Notes: generated by a model not told the origin, from the letters alone. A stretch of 64,000 nucleotides of DNA from Bacteroidota bacterium (GCA_028288625.1 JAQBNI010000148.1:1-64000), one strand, 5' to 3'; shown: positions 1 through 9,133, counted from the stretch's first letter. Made by a program: numbers and translations.

Positions 1-202
1 GTTTCTGCAAGCTCCTCGAAAAATTATGCTGCAGTAAATGAATGCGGATGTGCAATGTATTTAAGATCTCATCGTTGAAATACAACACGCGCGTTCGCAT
101 TAAATAATTTCCCGTGCGAAAATATCCTGTAGCCAACAGTTTATCAAGTCGCTTAGCTGAGATCGTATTTTCCGGAAAATGATATTCCAGTGGCAGTAGC
201 AT
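1..202 (-). CDS. N-terminal part of probable arginyl-tRNA-protein transferase (partial)
   Basis: An open frame starts with ATG at 200-202 and runs off the left edge for 67 codons without a stop. The visible residues include LDKLLATGYFRTGN, MRTRVLYF and a His/Arg-rich stretch. This resembles the N-terminal region I remember from Bacteroidota arginine-tRNA-protein transferases (N-end-rule enzymes that attach Arg to protein N-termini), but the catalytic half lies outside the window. It is transcribed toward the edge and its start is 38 nt after the stop of the K+ channel gene on the same strand, so the two may share a transcript. The reading frame is what I see; the family name is an inference from a short stretch. 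Confidence 0.5.
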   Translation of the reverse strand, partial: MLLPLEYHFPENTISAKRLDKLLATGYFRTGNYLMRTRVLYFNDEILNTLHIRIHLLQHNFSRSLQK

Positions 203-240
203 ACGTAAATTTAGTTTGAAAAAACTAAATACGGCTATGT

Positions 241-1221
241 TTATATAATTTTTTTCAGCTCTGAGGTTTGGTCTGTATTGCCTATAATGATGATCCTATC
301 AGTTAAATCAATAATATAAGCAGGGTTTGGATTGATAATGTATTCACCGCTTTCCGTTTTGATGCCTAAAATTGTTGCACCGCTGTTTTGCCATGCATTC
401 AGCATTTGTAGAGTTTGCGTCTTTGTCGGAATAATTTCACTGATCTTATTTCCGTTGTTTTGATAAGTACTCATCACATCAACAAATTCTTTTACATCAG
501 GATATAAAACCATATTCGCCATGCTTACTCCGCCAAGCTTATCAGGCATGATGATATTGTTTGCTCCTGCTGTTTTTAGCCTGTTTACTGAAGTATCTTT
601 TGATGCGCGGCATATAATGCTGATACGGGGATTTAATTCTTTCGCCGTAAGCACGACAAACATATTTTCGGAATCATTTGGAAGCGTGATCAAAATTGCC
701 CTTGCATTTTTAATACCGGCTTTTAATAATACTTCATCCTTTGTAGCATCATCATTAATGTAATAAAGGATTTCATCCCCGACCGGATTTTCCTCTTTTT
801 CAATCACCACAAATTCAATATCATTTTTGCGAAGTTCTTTTATGGCTTCTCTACCGTTCTGTCCGCAACCGCAAACGATAACGTGTCCTTCGAGGTTGTC
901 AATATTATTTTCCATCTTAAGTTGTTTATATAGTTTTCTGAATTCGCCATCAAATAAAAATCCGGAAACTTTTGCCAATACAAAGGTAAGTATGCCAAGG
1001 TTTGAAATGATGAGCATGATTGTAAAAATTTTACCGGAAGTATGCAAAGGACTGGTTTCTGCATATCCAACGGAAGCAAGCGTGATCACAGTCATGTACA
1101 AGGCGTCAAGAAATGTATAGTCTTCAATAAGCATATACCCGATGATACCAATAAACAGCAGTGCAAAGAACAGCAACAGGTAAATCAATAATTTGCTCCA
1201 CAATAATTTATACAATTTCAT
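241..1221 (-). CDS. K+ channel with RCK (TrkA-N) domain
   Basis: A 326-residue inner-membrane channel of the Kch/MthK type. Two transmembrane helices (about residues 10-31 and 65-86) flank a pore loop with the filter-like motif SVGYAE at 50-55. A cytoplasmic RCK/TrkA-N Rossmann domain follows, with GxGxxG at 118-123 (GCGQNG), and a TrkA-C-like region occupies about 245-326. RCK domains gate the pore in response to nucleotides or ions. The usual GYG filter reads GYA here; substitutions at this third position are known among bacterial relatives, so selectivity is uncertain. Its ATG lies inside the end of the upstream CHAT protein gene (14-nt overlap), which indicates translational coupling. The family call is firm; K+ specificity is inferred. 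Confidence 0.88.
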   Translation of the reverse strand: MKLYKLLWSKLLIYLLLFFALLFIGIIGYMLIEDYTFLDALYMTVITLASVGYAETSPLHTSGKIFTIMLIISNLGILTFVLAKVSGFLFDGEFRKLYKQLKMENNIDNLEGHVIVCGCGQNGREAIKELRKNDIEFVVIEKEENPVGDEILYYINDDATKDEVLLKAGIKNARAILITLPNDSENMFVVLTAKELNPRISIICRASKDTSVNRLKTAGANNIIMPDKLGGVSMANMVLYPDVKEFVDVMSTYQNNGNKISEIIPTKTQTLQMLNAWQNSGATILGIKTESGEYIINPNPAYIIDLTDRIIIIGNTDQTSELKKII

Positions 1222-4200
1222 AGGGGTCGCGATAAATTCTTTTGTAAGTGAGTAATGCCAGGTAACAAAGAAATAAAATTAAAATCGGTATCCACCAGAA
1301 TCTTGATAAAAAGCCGGGAGTAATATCAATCAGGCTGTCATCGCCGTACAAGCTGTAATTTGCCCAATAGAAGGGTTGTTCCCCTATGGCGTCTGTATTG
1401 TGCAAATAATTTATTTTTGCCATTTGAAGCGCTTCCTGTTTGTTCTTTCCTGCTTTCAGGTTCTTGTAGAAATCACTAAGAATACTAGATGTGGATTTAT
1501 CTGAAGCATTCCATTCAGTGGATAAAATATTATGCACGCCGGCATATTGAAAAGCCCATGCAAAATTTTCTATACCTTCACCATCCTGCATTTTGCCGTA
1601 ATTACTTTGACATGCAGCTAAAGTGATAAGCTGTGCATGAATGTCCAGCTGCCTGATCTCATTTATACTTAAGAGAAAATTATTTTTCTGAGGTTGAAAA
1701 ACCAAGGACGATTGCAGCGGATACAATGTATCAATAATTAAATGTGAAGCCACGTGAATAACACCTGCATTACAACATTTTGAAATAAAGCGGTTTTTAA
1801 CTGCGTATGACGAACAAAGCCCTTCATAGTTCATAAAGGTTCGAAGTACACCCTGTTCCTTCTTGCTGTTGAGATTTGAAAAGTTGGAATTTAAGAATGA
1901 TGGAAAAATGCCAAGTATCGATTTGTTGTCTATAGGTTCAGGATGGCGGAAATATGTGCTTGCGGAAAAAATGTATTGTGTTGTATGGTGGAAGACCAGA
2001 TAATCATGTAAGACATTTGTAGTTAATGCATCGAAGGCGACAGCATGAATTGCGCCGTCCGGAGAAATGATTAAATTTTTTTCGGTTGTTGAAGGTAACA
2101 GCATATTGTAAATTTTGTGCGTGCTGTTCTTATTGAAGTCTTTATAGATGATTCCATTCCTGTAGACGATGACCAGTGAATCAATTTCCCTTTTATTACC
2201 ACAAACTTTATAACAGATCTTATTTTGGGAAATTGCAAGGCAATAATAATTTTCGTTATCGCTGCAATATTCCAGGAGCGTATGATTACTCGCTATATTA
2301 TTCTGTATTTCTTTTACAGTAACAGGTTGTCTTCCATATTTCAAAGAATAAATTTTAGGATATTCCTGTTCAATTGATTTGCTGAATTTTTCGTAAGTAT
2401 TTTGATAAAATAAAATGGAGTCATTAATATTGAACGGCATTTCTTCACGGTTCTCATTCAGTAAAGTAAAATAATTAAGCTTGCCTATGATACCGCTGGA
2501 AACTACTTGTTGTTCTTTGGGAAGTATTTCATCTGTTGCATATTTAGTGATCTTGTTACGCAAAAGATTTGCTTTGTTATTTTCTGCAAAGAACAATAAA
2601 TTATTAATGAAATAAGTGTCTCTTGATTTATAAAAATGAGTCAAAAAATAGATGCCTGATTCATTCAGCGCCGCGATCTTTTCAGAATAATGCATTTGGT
2701 CACCTGTTGAATAATATGTTTGTTTGATGGTATTGGCTTCGTTGATTGTTTTCTTAATTAACTCTATATTTTCTTTAATATTTTTTGGAGAGATGCTATT
2801 GTTCCTGTATAATTCTTTCCTGCATTGAATTGCCTGCAATTGGCACTCCCAGTGGTCATACGGATGAAGAATATGCCCGTTGATCATAGTTTGATCCGTT
2901 GCGAGATTTGCATATTCAAATGCTTTCTGGAAATTCTTTTCCAGTAAATAAACATGCGATAAGCCGGTAAGGGCATCTACGGAAGAAATATTATTGCTGC
3001 CGAAGATCGAAATGTATAATTTATTTGCCAGCAAATAATTCGGAATTGCATTGCTCGTGTCTTTTTGCTGTAGATAGTTTTCTGCTAATTGATAATATGC
3101 ATCTGCAAGCCGTTCGTTGCCGTTATTCTTTTCAACCGTTATAGTATGCTGCAATAATTTCCCGGCTTCCGCAAATTGTTTTTTAGCAATTAATACTTTG
3201 CATAATTCTATAGCACAGGTCGAATAAAGGTGATGATCTGTTTTGTAAAATTGAGCCGTAAGTTTTAAGGCGAAGCGCAGCTGATCTTCAGAGTTCACTA
3301 AATCTTTTAAGTAATAATAAGTAGTTCCGCAATTGAGGTAACTAAAAATAATATCCGGATGTTCTTTGCCGTGAATTTTCTCCAGTATGTTTTTCTCTTT
3401 GTTTAAATATAAAATCGCTTTTTCCAGTTTATCCTCCAGCATATATAAACTTCCCAAAGCGCCATACGCTTCTGCTATTCTCGGATGGTAAGGATATAAT
3501 TTGTTTTGATAAACGAGCAGCACATGATCAAATATTTTTTCTGCCTTGTAATAATCACCTCTTTCTTCTGCAAGAAGACCAAGGTTGTATAATACATGTG
3601 CGGTCCGAGAACTATTGTCGCCGTATTTATTTTTATAAATTCCGAATGAAAGATGATAATATTTTTCAGCAGAATCCATTTTTGTTTCCAGGTAACAGCA
3701 GCTCCCGATCCCGTTATATGCTTCGGCTTTTTGATATGCAGACGTTGTATCCGTTAAAACAAAATTATATGCATTTCTTGATTCTTTCAGATTTCCATTT
3801 CTGAAATAAGCATCTGCCAGTACGAGGAAAATTTCACAAGCTTGTTGTTTGTTGGGAGGTAGAAGTGTATTCAGTTGCTGTATACTTTTCGTGTAGCTGC
3901 CTTTCTCAATTAAAAACTTTGAGTCGGTAAGTAATATTTTAAAATAGATTTCCGGGTTATTTCTTAAGGTATATTCTTTTCCAACTGCGATTACTTTTTC
4001 CAGTTGGGTATATTGCTTTAATTGCAGCAAACATTCAGCGATCCAATATATATTATCTGAGACACCCGTAGAGTCATTATTTTGTGAAGCCACATAAATA
4101 TCTTTTGTGGAAAGCTTTAAAGCGGCTATTGTTTTTTCATTAAAGAATAATTTTTCCGCATTCGACCTGTCCTCTGAAATAATATTTTCAGCGCAGCCTG

Positions 4201-4252
4201 TATGAGAGAATCCAATAAGTATTAAAGTAAGGAAGCAGTAGATCTTCAACAT
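1208..4252 (-). CDS. TPR-CHAT domain membrane-anchored protein
   Basis: A 1014-residue protein. It has an N-terminal hydrophobic signal segment (residues 1-20, ending near Cys20, a poor lipobox), a long array of tetratricopeptide repeats to about residue 480, a helical linker, and a C-terminal CHAT domain (caspase-HetF-associated with TPRs). The CHAT catalytic pair is visible as HVASH near residue 836 and LAACQSNYG near residue 880. A single transmembrane helix (about 980-1000) and a short basic tail (KRIYRDPYEIV) close the protein. With a signal segment and a C-terminal helix, the TPR and CHAT parts should face the periplasm. CHAT proteins are caspase-like cysteine proteases, usually activated through their TPRs; the target is unknown. 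The gene overlaps the K+ channel gene downstream and diverges from leuB. Confidence 0.85.
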   Translation of the reverse strand: MLKIYCFLTLILIGFSHTGCAENIISEDRSNAEKLFFNEKTIAALKLSTKDIYVASQNNDSTGVSDNIYWIAECLLQLKQYTQLEKVIAVGKEYTLRNNPEIYFKILLTDSKFLIEKGSYTKSIQQLNTLLPPNKQQACEIFLVLADAYFRNGNLKESRNAYNFVLTDTTSAYQKAEAYNGIGSCCYLETKMDSAEKYYHLSFGIYKNKYGDNSSRTAHVLYNLGLLAEERGDYYKAEKIFDHVLLVYQNKLYPYHPRIAEAYGALGSLYMLEDKLEKAILYLNKEKNILEKIHGKEHPDIIFSYLNCGTTYYYLKDLVNSEDQLRFALKLTAQFYKTDHHLYSTCAIELCKVLIAKKQFAEAGKLLQHTITVEKNNGNERLADAYYQLAENYLQQKDTSNAIPNYLLANKLYISIFGSNNISSVDALTGLSHVYLLEKNFQKAFEYANLATDQTMINGHILHPYDHWECQLQAIQCRKELYRNNSISPKNIKENIELIKKTINEANTIKQTYYSTGDQMHYSEKIAALNESGIYFLTHFYKSRDTYFINNLLFFAENNKANLLRNKITKYATDEILPKEQQVVSSGIIGKLNYFTLLNENREEMPFNINDSILFYQNTYEKFSKSIEQEYPKIYSLKYGRQPVTVKEIQNNIASNHTLLEYCSDNENYYCLAISQNKICYKVCGNKREIDSLVIVYRNGIIYKDFNKNSTHKIYNMLLPSTTEKNLIISPDGAIHAVAFDALTTNVLHDYLVFHHTTQYIFSASTYFRHPEPIDNKSILGIFPSFLNSNFSNLNSKKEQGVLRTFMNYEGLCSSYAVKNRFISKCCNAGVIHVASHLIIDTLYPLQSSLVFQPQKNNFLLSINEIRQLDIHAQLITLAACQSNYGKMQDGEGIENFAWAFQYAGVHNILSTEWNASDKSTSSILSDFYKNLKAGKNKQEALQMAKINYLHNTDAIGEQPFYWANYSLYGDDSLIDITPGFLSRFWWIPILILFLCYLALLTYKRIYRDPYEIV

Positions 4253-4324
4253 AGGAATACTATCTATATAAATTTAATAACACAATAGAGATAATTTATG
4301 CTTTAATGTTGTTTATTTTTGAAT

Positions 4325-5389
4325 ATGAATAAGAAAATAGCAGTATTACCTGGCGATGGTATCGGTCCGGAGATCATTGAAGAGGCTGTAAAAGTGCTGA
4401 AGGCTATTGAGAAAAAGTTTAACCATCAGTTTGAATATAATTATGGATTGATAGGTGCAGCTGCAATAGATGATTCAGGCAATCCTTACCCTGATGCAAC
4501 ACATGAACTATGTCTGCAAAGCGATGCTATATTATTTGGAGCTATCGGAGATCCGAAATATGATAATGACCCAACTGCAAAGATCCGACCGGAGCAAGGT
4601 TTATTGAAGATGAGAAGTTCGTTGGGGTTATATGCAAACATCCGTCCCGTAAAAAGCTACGATGCATTGCTGGATGCCTCTCCTTTAAAAAATGATAGAA
4701 TAAAGGATGTTGATTTTGTAGTGATACGCGAATTGATCTCAGGAATTTATTTTGGAATGCCGCGCGGAAGAAATGAAGATCGCACTGCTGCGTATGATAC
4801 TTGTACATACACAAAGGAAGAGATCATCCGCATTACGGAGAAAGCTTTCCAGTTTGCAAGGAATCGAAAAAAGAAAGTTACGTTATTGGATAAGGCGAAT
4901 GTTTTGGAAACATCGAGATTATGGCGCGAAACGGTTACGGAATATGCAAAGCAATTTCCGGATATAGAACTGGAATGTAATTACATCGACAGTGCAGCAA
5001 TGGAGATCATCACAAAACCGCGTAAGTTTGATGTAATACTAACGGAGAATTTGTTTGGTGATATTATCAGCGATGAAGCCTCTGTGATTGCAGGCAGCCT
5101 TGGTATTTTACCATCGGCTTCTTTAGGCGACACGATCGGTTTGTTTGAACCTATTCACGGATCTTATCCGCAAGCCGCCGGAAAAAATATTGCAAACCCA
5201 ATGGCTACAATTCTGTCTGCTGCCATGCTGCTTGAGTATAGTTTCGGTATGATGAGTGAAAGCCGTGCAATTGTTGAGGCAGTGGATCGTGCGATGAAAG
5301 AAAATTTTGTAACGGAAGATATCAATAACGGTAAATATTCTACCTCAGAAGTTGGCGATAAGATCGTAGAGTTTATCTTAGCGGTATGA
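4325..5389 (+). CDS. leuB: 3-isopropylmalate dehydrogenase
   Basis: LeuB catalyses NAD+-dependent oxidative decarboxylation of 3-isopropylmalate in leucine biosynthesis (cytosolic). The protein (354 aa from this start) shows the family signatures: N-terminal LPGDGIGPEI, the substrate loop RPEQGLLKMRSSLGLYANIRP, FGMPRGR, DKANVLETSRLWR, the metal-binding NLFGDIISDEAS, and GSLGILPSASLG followed by FEPIHGSYP. I use the ATG at 4325 rather than the in-frame TTG two codons earlier, because LeuB proteins begin just before the K-I-A-V-L-P strand. The stop overlaps the start of the glycosyltransferase by 4 nt (ATGA). No leuA, leuC or leuD lies nearby, so this is an isolated leu gene coupled to a surface-sugar gene. 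Confidence 0.95.
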   Translation: MNKKIAVLPGDGIGPEIIEEAVKVLKAIEKKFNHQFEYNYGLIGAAAIDDSGNPYPDATHELCLQSDAILFGAIGDPKYDNDPTAKIRPEQGLLKMRSSLGLYANIRPVKSYDALLDASPLKNDRIKDVDFVVIRELISGIYFGMPRGRNEDRTAAYDTCTYTKEEIIRITEKAFQFARNRKKKVTLLDKANVLETSRLWRETVTEYAKQFPDIELECNYIDSAAMEIITKPRKFDVILTENLFGDIISDEASVIAGSLGILPSASLGDTIGLFEPIHGSYPQAAGKNIANPMATILSAAMLLEYSFGMMSESRAIVEAVDRAMKENFVTEDINNGKYSTSEVGDKIVEFILAV

Positions 5390-6516
5390 AAGTAACAATT
5401 CTCGGCTCTGCTTATCCCTTGCGCGGCGGTCTCGCTGCATACAATGAGCGTTTGGCTAACGAGTTCATTAAAGAAGGAGATGAAGTAAAGATTGTTACAT
5501 TTTCTTTGCAATATCCTGAATTTCTTTTTCCCGGTACTACACAATATTCATCGTTGCCGGCGCCGCAGAATTTAAATATTGATGTTGCGGTTAATTCTGT
5601 AAATCCGTTGAACTGGATAAAAGTCGGAAGAAGAATAAAAAATGAAAAACCGGATATTCTTATCGTGAAATTCTGGCTGCCGTTTATGGCGCCTTGTCTC
5701 GGCACCATTTGCAGGATCGTAAAAAAGAACAAACACACAAAGATCATTTCCATCCTGGATAATATCATCCCGCACGAAAAAAGATTTGCGGATACATCCT
5801 TCACCCAATATTTTGTAAATAGTGTAGATGCATTTATTGCAATGAGTGATTCTGTATACAATGATCTTTCACAGTTCGATAAAAATAAACCGCGTTTATT
5901 AAATCCGCATCCGCTGTTTGATAATTATGGAGAAGCAATTCCAAAACAGGAAGCACTTCGTCAATTAAAATTAGATCCTTCTAAAAAATACATTTTGTTT
6001 TTCGGGTTGATACGTGATTACAAAGGATTGGATATATTATTGAAAGCAATGGCAACTGATTCGCTTAGAAATTCTGACATACAATTGCTGGTTGCAGGTG
6101 AATATTATTCAAACAAGGAAGAGTATGAAAAATTAATTTCAGAATTAAACATTCGAAATAAAGTGGAATTGCATACTCGGTTTATTCCTGATGATGAGGT
6201 TGCAAAATATTTTTGTGCTGCAGATGTTGTTGTACAGCCTTACAAGCATGCCACTCAAAGCGGTGTAACGCAGGTTTGTTATCATTTCAATAAACCGATG
6301 ATTGTTACAAACGTGGGGGGATTGCCTGAAATTGTTCCCGATAATAAAGTAGGTTATGTTGTAGAACCGGAATCCGGTGCAGTTGCGGCAGCTATTCTTA
6401 AATTCTACAATGAAAATAAGGAACAGGAATTTGTTCAGAATATCCTGATTGAGAAACAAAAATACAGCTGGAGTAAAATGGTGGAAAATATAAAGCTGTT
6501 ATCTAAGGCGAAATAA
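5386..6516 (+). CDS. GT4 family glycosyltransferase
   Basis: A 376-residue GT-B fold glycosyltransferase with an N-terminal Rossmann half beginning MKVTILGSAYPLRGGLAAYN (the glycine-rich loop of the glycosyltransferase-4 family). The C-terminal half carries the nucleotide-sugar binding elements FFGLIRDYKGLDILLKAM and PYKHATQSGVTQVCYHF. It ends with a short, mildly basic tail and has no transmembrane helix, so it probably works at the cytoplasmic face of the inner membrane. It overlaps leuB by 4 nt and is followed after 47 nt by the heptose kinase gene. That neighbourhood suggests a sugar donor made locally, possibly GDP-heptose, but donor and acceptor cannot be read from the sequence. Confidence 0.88.
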   Translation: MKVTILGSAYPLRGGLAAYNERLANEFIKEGDEVKIVTFSLQYPEFLFPGTTQYSSLPAPQNLNIDVAVNSVNPLNWIKVGRRIKNEKPDILIVKFWLPFMAPCLGTICRIVKKNKHTKIISILDNIIPHEKRFADTSFTQYFVNSVDAFIAMSDSVYNDLSQFDKNKPRLLNPHPLFDNYGEAIPKQEALRQLKLDPSKKYILFFGLIRDYKGLDILLKAMATDSLRNSDIQLLVAGEYYSNKEEYEKLISELNIRNKVELHTRFIPDDEVAKYFCAADVVVQPYKHATQSGVTQVCYHFNKPMIVTNVGGLPEIVPDNKVGYVVEPESGAVAAAILKFYNENKEQEFVQNILIEKQKYSWSKMVENIKLLSKAK

Positions 6517-6524
6517 TCTCTTCA

Positions 6525-6556
6525 AAATCGTAAATCGTAAATCGTAAATCGTAAAT
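6525..6556. repeat. Heptanucleotide tandem repeat (AAATCGT)n
   Basis: Four exact tandem copies of AAATCGT (6525-6552) plus a partial fifth unit fill most of the gap between the glycosyltransferase stop and the heptose kinase ATG at 6564. Other tracts with a 7-nt period occur at 29561-29595 and inside the second PKS gene (58984-59063). Confidence 0.95.
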
Positions 6557-6563
6557 TTGCTTC

Positions 6564-7586
6564 ATGATCATTCGAAGTAAAGCCCCTTTGCGCATTGGGT
6601 TAGCCGGCGGCGGCACAGATGTTTCTCCTTATTCTGATATCTATGGAGGCGCAATCCTCAACGCCACGATAAGTTTATATGCATACGCCAGTATAAAGCC
6701 AACAGACAATAACACGATTGTTATTAATGCGATCGACAGGAATCAAAGATTGGAATTAAAAAGTGAAGAGCAGTTATCGCTTGATGGTAATCTCGATCTC
6801 ATCAAGGGTGTATACAACCGCATTGTAAGAGATTTTACGCATCAGCCGTTATCTTTTGAGATCAATACTTATGTAGACGCTCCTCCGGGTTCAGGATTGG
6901 GATCTTCTTCAACGCTTGTTGTTGCGATGGTGGGCGCTTTTGTGGAATGGCTGAAACTTCCATTGGGTGAATATGATATTGCGCATCTTGCTTATTCCAT
7001 AGAACGCGAAGATCTGAAAATGGAAGGTGGAAGGCAGGATCAGTATGCGGCAACTTTCGGTGGTGTAAATTATATGGAGTTTTACGGCGATGATAAAGTG
7101 ATTGTAAATCCGCTCCGTATAAAAAGCAAATTTCTTCACGAGCTCGAACACAACCTTGTTTTGTTCTACACACAAACCTCACGTTTATCCTCGGAAATAA
7201 TAAAACAACAATCTGAAAATGTGAACTCAAAAAAAACAAGTTCCATAGATGCCATGCACCAGCTTAAGGAACAAAGCATTTCCATGAAAGAAGCAATTTT
7301 AAAAGGCGAGATCGATAGCATTGGAAAAATTCTGAATGACGGATGGGCGCATAAAAAATTAATGGCGGAAGGAATTTCCAATGCTTCTATTGATTCTATT
7401 TATGATGCAGCAATGCAAGCCGGCGCCACCGGTGGAAAAATTTCAGGCGCGGGCGGCGGTGGATTTATGATCTTCTATGCGCCTTACATTCACAAATATC
7501 AATTGATAAAAAAATTGACAGAGTTCGGCGGAACTGCAATGAATTATTCTCTGACGACAGAAGGACTAACGACGTGGACCGTTTAG
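6564..7586 (+). CDS. hddA: GHMP kinase, D-glycero-alpha-D-manno-heptose 7-phosphate kinase
   Basis: A 340-residue GHMP-superfamily sugar kinase. It starts with the HddA-like signature IIRSKAPLRIGLAGGGTDV, has the ATP-binding loop PPGSGLGSSS at residues 107-116, and the C-terminal GHMP motif SGAGGGGF near residue 295. In the GDP-heptose pathway HddA converts D-glycero-D-manno-heptose 7-phosphate to the alpha-1,7-bisphosphate in the cytosol. The other three enzymes (GmhA, GmhB-like, HddC-like) are about 8-11 kb downstream on the opposite strand, which supports this substrate over fucose or other GHMP substrates. Its 3' end overlaps the convergent cytochrome gene by 4 nt. The motifs are seen; substrate identity rests on family resemblance and on the pathway being complete. 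Confidence 0.85.
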   Translation: MIIRSKAPLRIGLAGGGTDVSPYSDIYGGAILNATISLYAYASIKPTDNNTIVINAIDRNQRLELKSEEQLSLDGNLDLIKGVYNRIVRDFTHQPLSFEINTYVDAPPGSGLGSSSTLVVAMVGAFVEWLKLPLGEYDIAHLAYSIEREDLKMEGGRQDQYAATFGGVNYMEFYGDDKVIVNPLRIKSKFLHELEHNLVLFYTQTSRLSSEIIKQQSENVNSKKTSSIDAMHQLKEQSISMKEAILKGEIDSIGKILNDGWAHKKLMAEGISNASIDSIYDAAMQAGATGGKISGAGGGGFMIFYAPYIHKYQLIKKLTEFGGTAMNYSLTTEGLTTWTV

Positions 7587-7891
7587 GAACTTTTTGCATT
7601 TACTGAAACGAAATTGAAAACCTGCTGCTTTTGTTCATCTGTTAACTTAGCTTTTGGCGCCATTTTATCGAGGATCTTGCTCCACTGTTCCGGGGTGTGA
7701 TCTGCAGGTTCTTTTAATTTATGGCATTTCTGACAATTGGCTTCAAACACTGCTTTGCCTTCCATGAATTGTGTATGAGATACCGTTGCACTGGAAGTTT
7801 TTTCAACGCTTGATGATGTGCTGGATGTGGTTTTGTGTGAACACGCGAACACAATAAATGATATGCTGAACAGGACGATAAATTTTTTCAT
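7583..7891 (-). CDS. Small monohaem cytochrome c lipoprotein
   Basis: A 102-residue protein with a lipoprotein-type signal (FIVFAC, lipidated Cys17), a Ser/Thr-rich linker (residues 20-40) and one haem-binding CQKCH motif at 53-57. The conserved Met in DKMAPKAKL is a likely axial ligand. It is probably anchored in the envelope facing the periplasm, carrying single electrons. It lies 28 nt after the end of the di-haem peroxidase gene on the same strand and is a natural candidate for its electron donor. Confidence 0.85.
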   Translation of the reverse strand: MKKFIVLFSISFIVFACSHKTTSSTSSSVEKTSSATVSHTQFMEGKAVFEANCQKCHKLKEPADHTPEQWSKILDKMAPKAKLTDEQKQQVFNFVSVNAKSS

Positions 7892-7919
7892 GGTATTTTA
7901 TTTTTATAACAACAACAAT

Positions 7920-9050
7920 TTACGGCTTACTGTTCAATTTGTAACCATCCGTAAGTGTATTCAGGAATGAAATAATATCTGCAATCTCCTGCTTGCTGAG
8001 TTTAAGGTTGCCCATAAAATCAGTATTCATAGTAGAACGTACTTCCGGATGCGCAAATTTTGGATTGATATCGCGCTCATTATAAAATTCAAGCACATCT
8101 TCTAACGTTTTAAAAATCCCGGAATGCATATACGGAGCAGTGATCGCAACATTGCGCAATGTGGGTGTCTTAAATCGTCCAACTTCTTTTTCACTGGCTA
8201 ATTCAAACTTCGCCAATCCACTGTCGATCGGCGTATTTATTAATTCTGGATGTTTAGGTAACCCGATATTATCATAAGAAAAATCTGTGAATAAAATTCT
8301 CTTTGTGGATGCATAAGAAGTAGTGGTACTTAAATGGCACAAGCTGCATTTTGTTTTAGTAGAATCATTAAACAATTTCATTCCACGCATTTCCTGTGCA
8401 GATAATTTTACTTTCCCTTTTAAATAAAAATCGAATTTACTGGTGAAAGGATTTACCTGGTAGGATTGTTGAAATGCCGTGAGGCACATCACCGCATAAA
8501 ATACAATCGTCTGGCTATCTGCTAAAGCAGCTTTGCCGAATATTTTTTGAAGTTTCGGATAATATGGTGCACTTTTTATTTTATCCGCGATCACCCCGAA
8601 GTTGGGGTTATTCATTTCAATAGGATTGGTTAATGGAAATAACGCCTGCTGGTTTAATATCTCCGCTTTTCCATCCCAGAAAAAACCACCTGCAGTTTCC
8701 CATAAGCCGCGGATGACTTCAATGCGCTTGTTCGGCGCAAAGCTCATATAGCTGATCGCGGGCGCATTACGTGTGCCATGCTGATGAGCTGAACCTTCCG
8801 AAAAAGAAGTATGTCGGGGATCAGAAAAAGCCATCACCGGCGAGTGGCATGTAGCACAATTCACACCCACTGGTTCGGATAAATTTTTATCGAAAAAAAT
8901 AAGCTTGCCTACAATTGCAGAATCTGATAAGCCCTTGTTGTTGTCTAAGAACTCTTTGTCTGATGAAAAATAAAAATCTTCAGAAATTGTTTCATGTCTG
9001 CAACTCCAAAAGAGGATGGATAGAATAAGTATGATTGAAAATTTTCGCAT
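7920..9050 (-). CDS. Di-haem cytochrome c peroxidase (MauG/CcpA family) lipoprotein
   Basis: A periplasmic di-haem enzyme of the bacterial cytochrome c peroxidase/MauG family. Two CXXCH motifs are present (CATCH at residues 65-69, CSLCH near 235), with the family's conserved TPTLRNVAITAPYMHSG near the C-terminus. Classical members reduce H2O2 with electrons from cytochrome c; MauG-like members oxidise protein or metal substrates. I start at the ATG at 9048-9050 because it gives a clean lipoprotein signal (MRKFSIILILSILFWSC); the upstream in-frame start at 9110 would add 20 non-signal residues. It follows a TonB-dependent receptor gene and precedes a small cytochrome c gene. Confidence 0.9.
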   Translation of the reverse strand: MRKFSIILILSILFWSCRHETISEDFYFSSDKEFLDNNKGLSDSAIVGKLIFFDKNLSEPVGVNCATCHSPVMAFSDPRHTSFSEGSAHQHGTRNAPAISYMSFAPNKRIEVIRGLWETAGGFFWDGKAEILNQQALFPLTNPIEMNNPNFGVIADKIKSAPYYPKLQKIFGKAALADSQTIVFYAVMCLTAFQQSYQVNPFTSKFDFYLKGKVKLSAQEMRGMKLFNDSTKTKCSLCHLSTTTSYASTKRILFTDFSYDNIGLPKHPELINTPIDSGLAKFELASEKEVGRFKTPTLRNVAITAPYMHSGIFKTLEDVLEFYNERDINPKFAHPEVRSTMNTDFMGNLKLSKQEIADIISFLNTLTDGYKLNSKP

Positions 9051-9133
9051 CTGCAGTTGGTGATCTAAATATAGCAGATGTGAATTGTAAAACAGGCGTT
9101 TCTTCTTCAATAAATGTTAAACACTCTGACATG

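Noticed and set aside
4314..4321. TATTTTTG promoter-like box before leuB
   Set aside because: It ends only 3 nt before the leuB ATG, so a transcript start would fall after the start codon.
9051..9110. 20-codon N-terminal extension of the peroxidase
   Set aside because: Would put non-signal residues before an intact lipoprotein signal; the ATG at 9050 is better.
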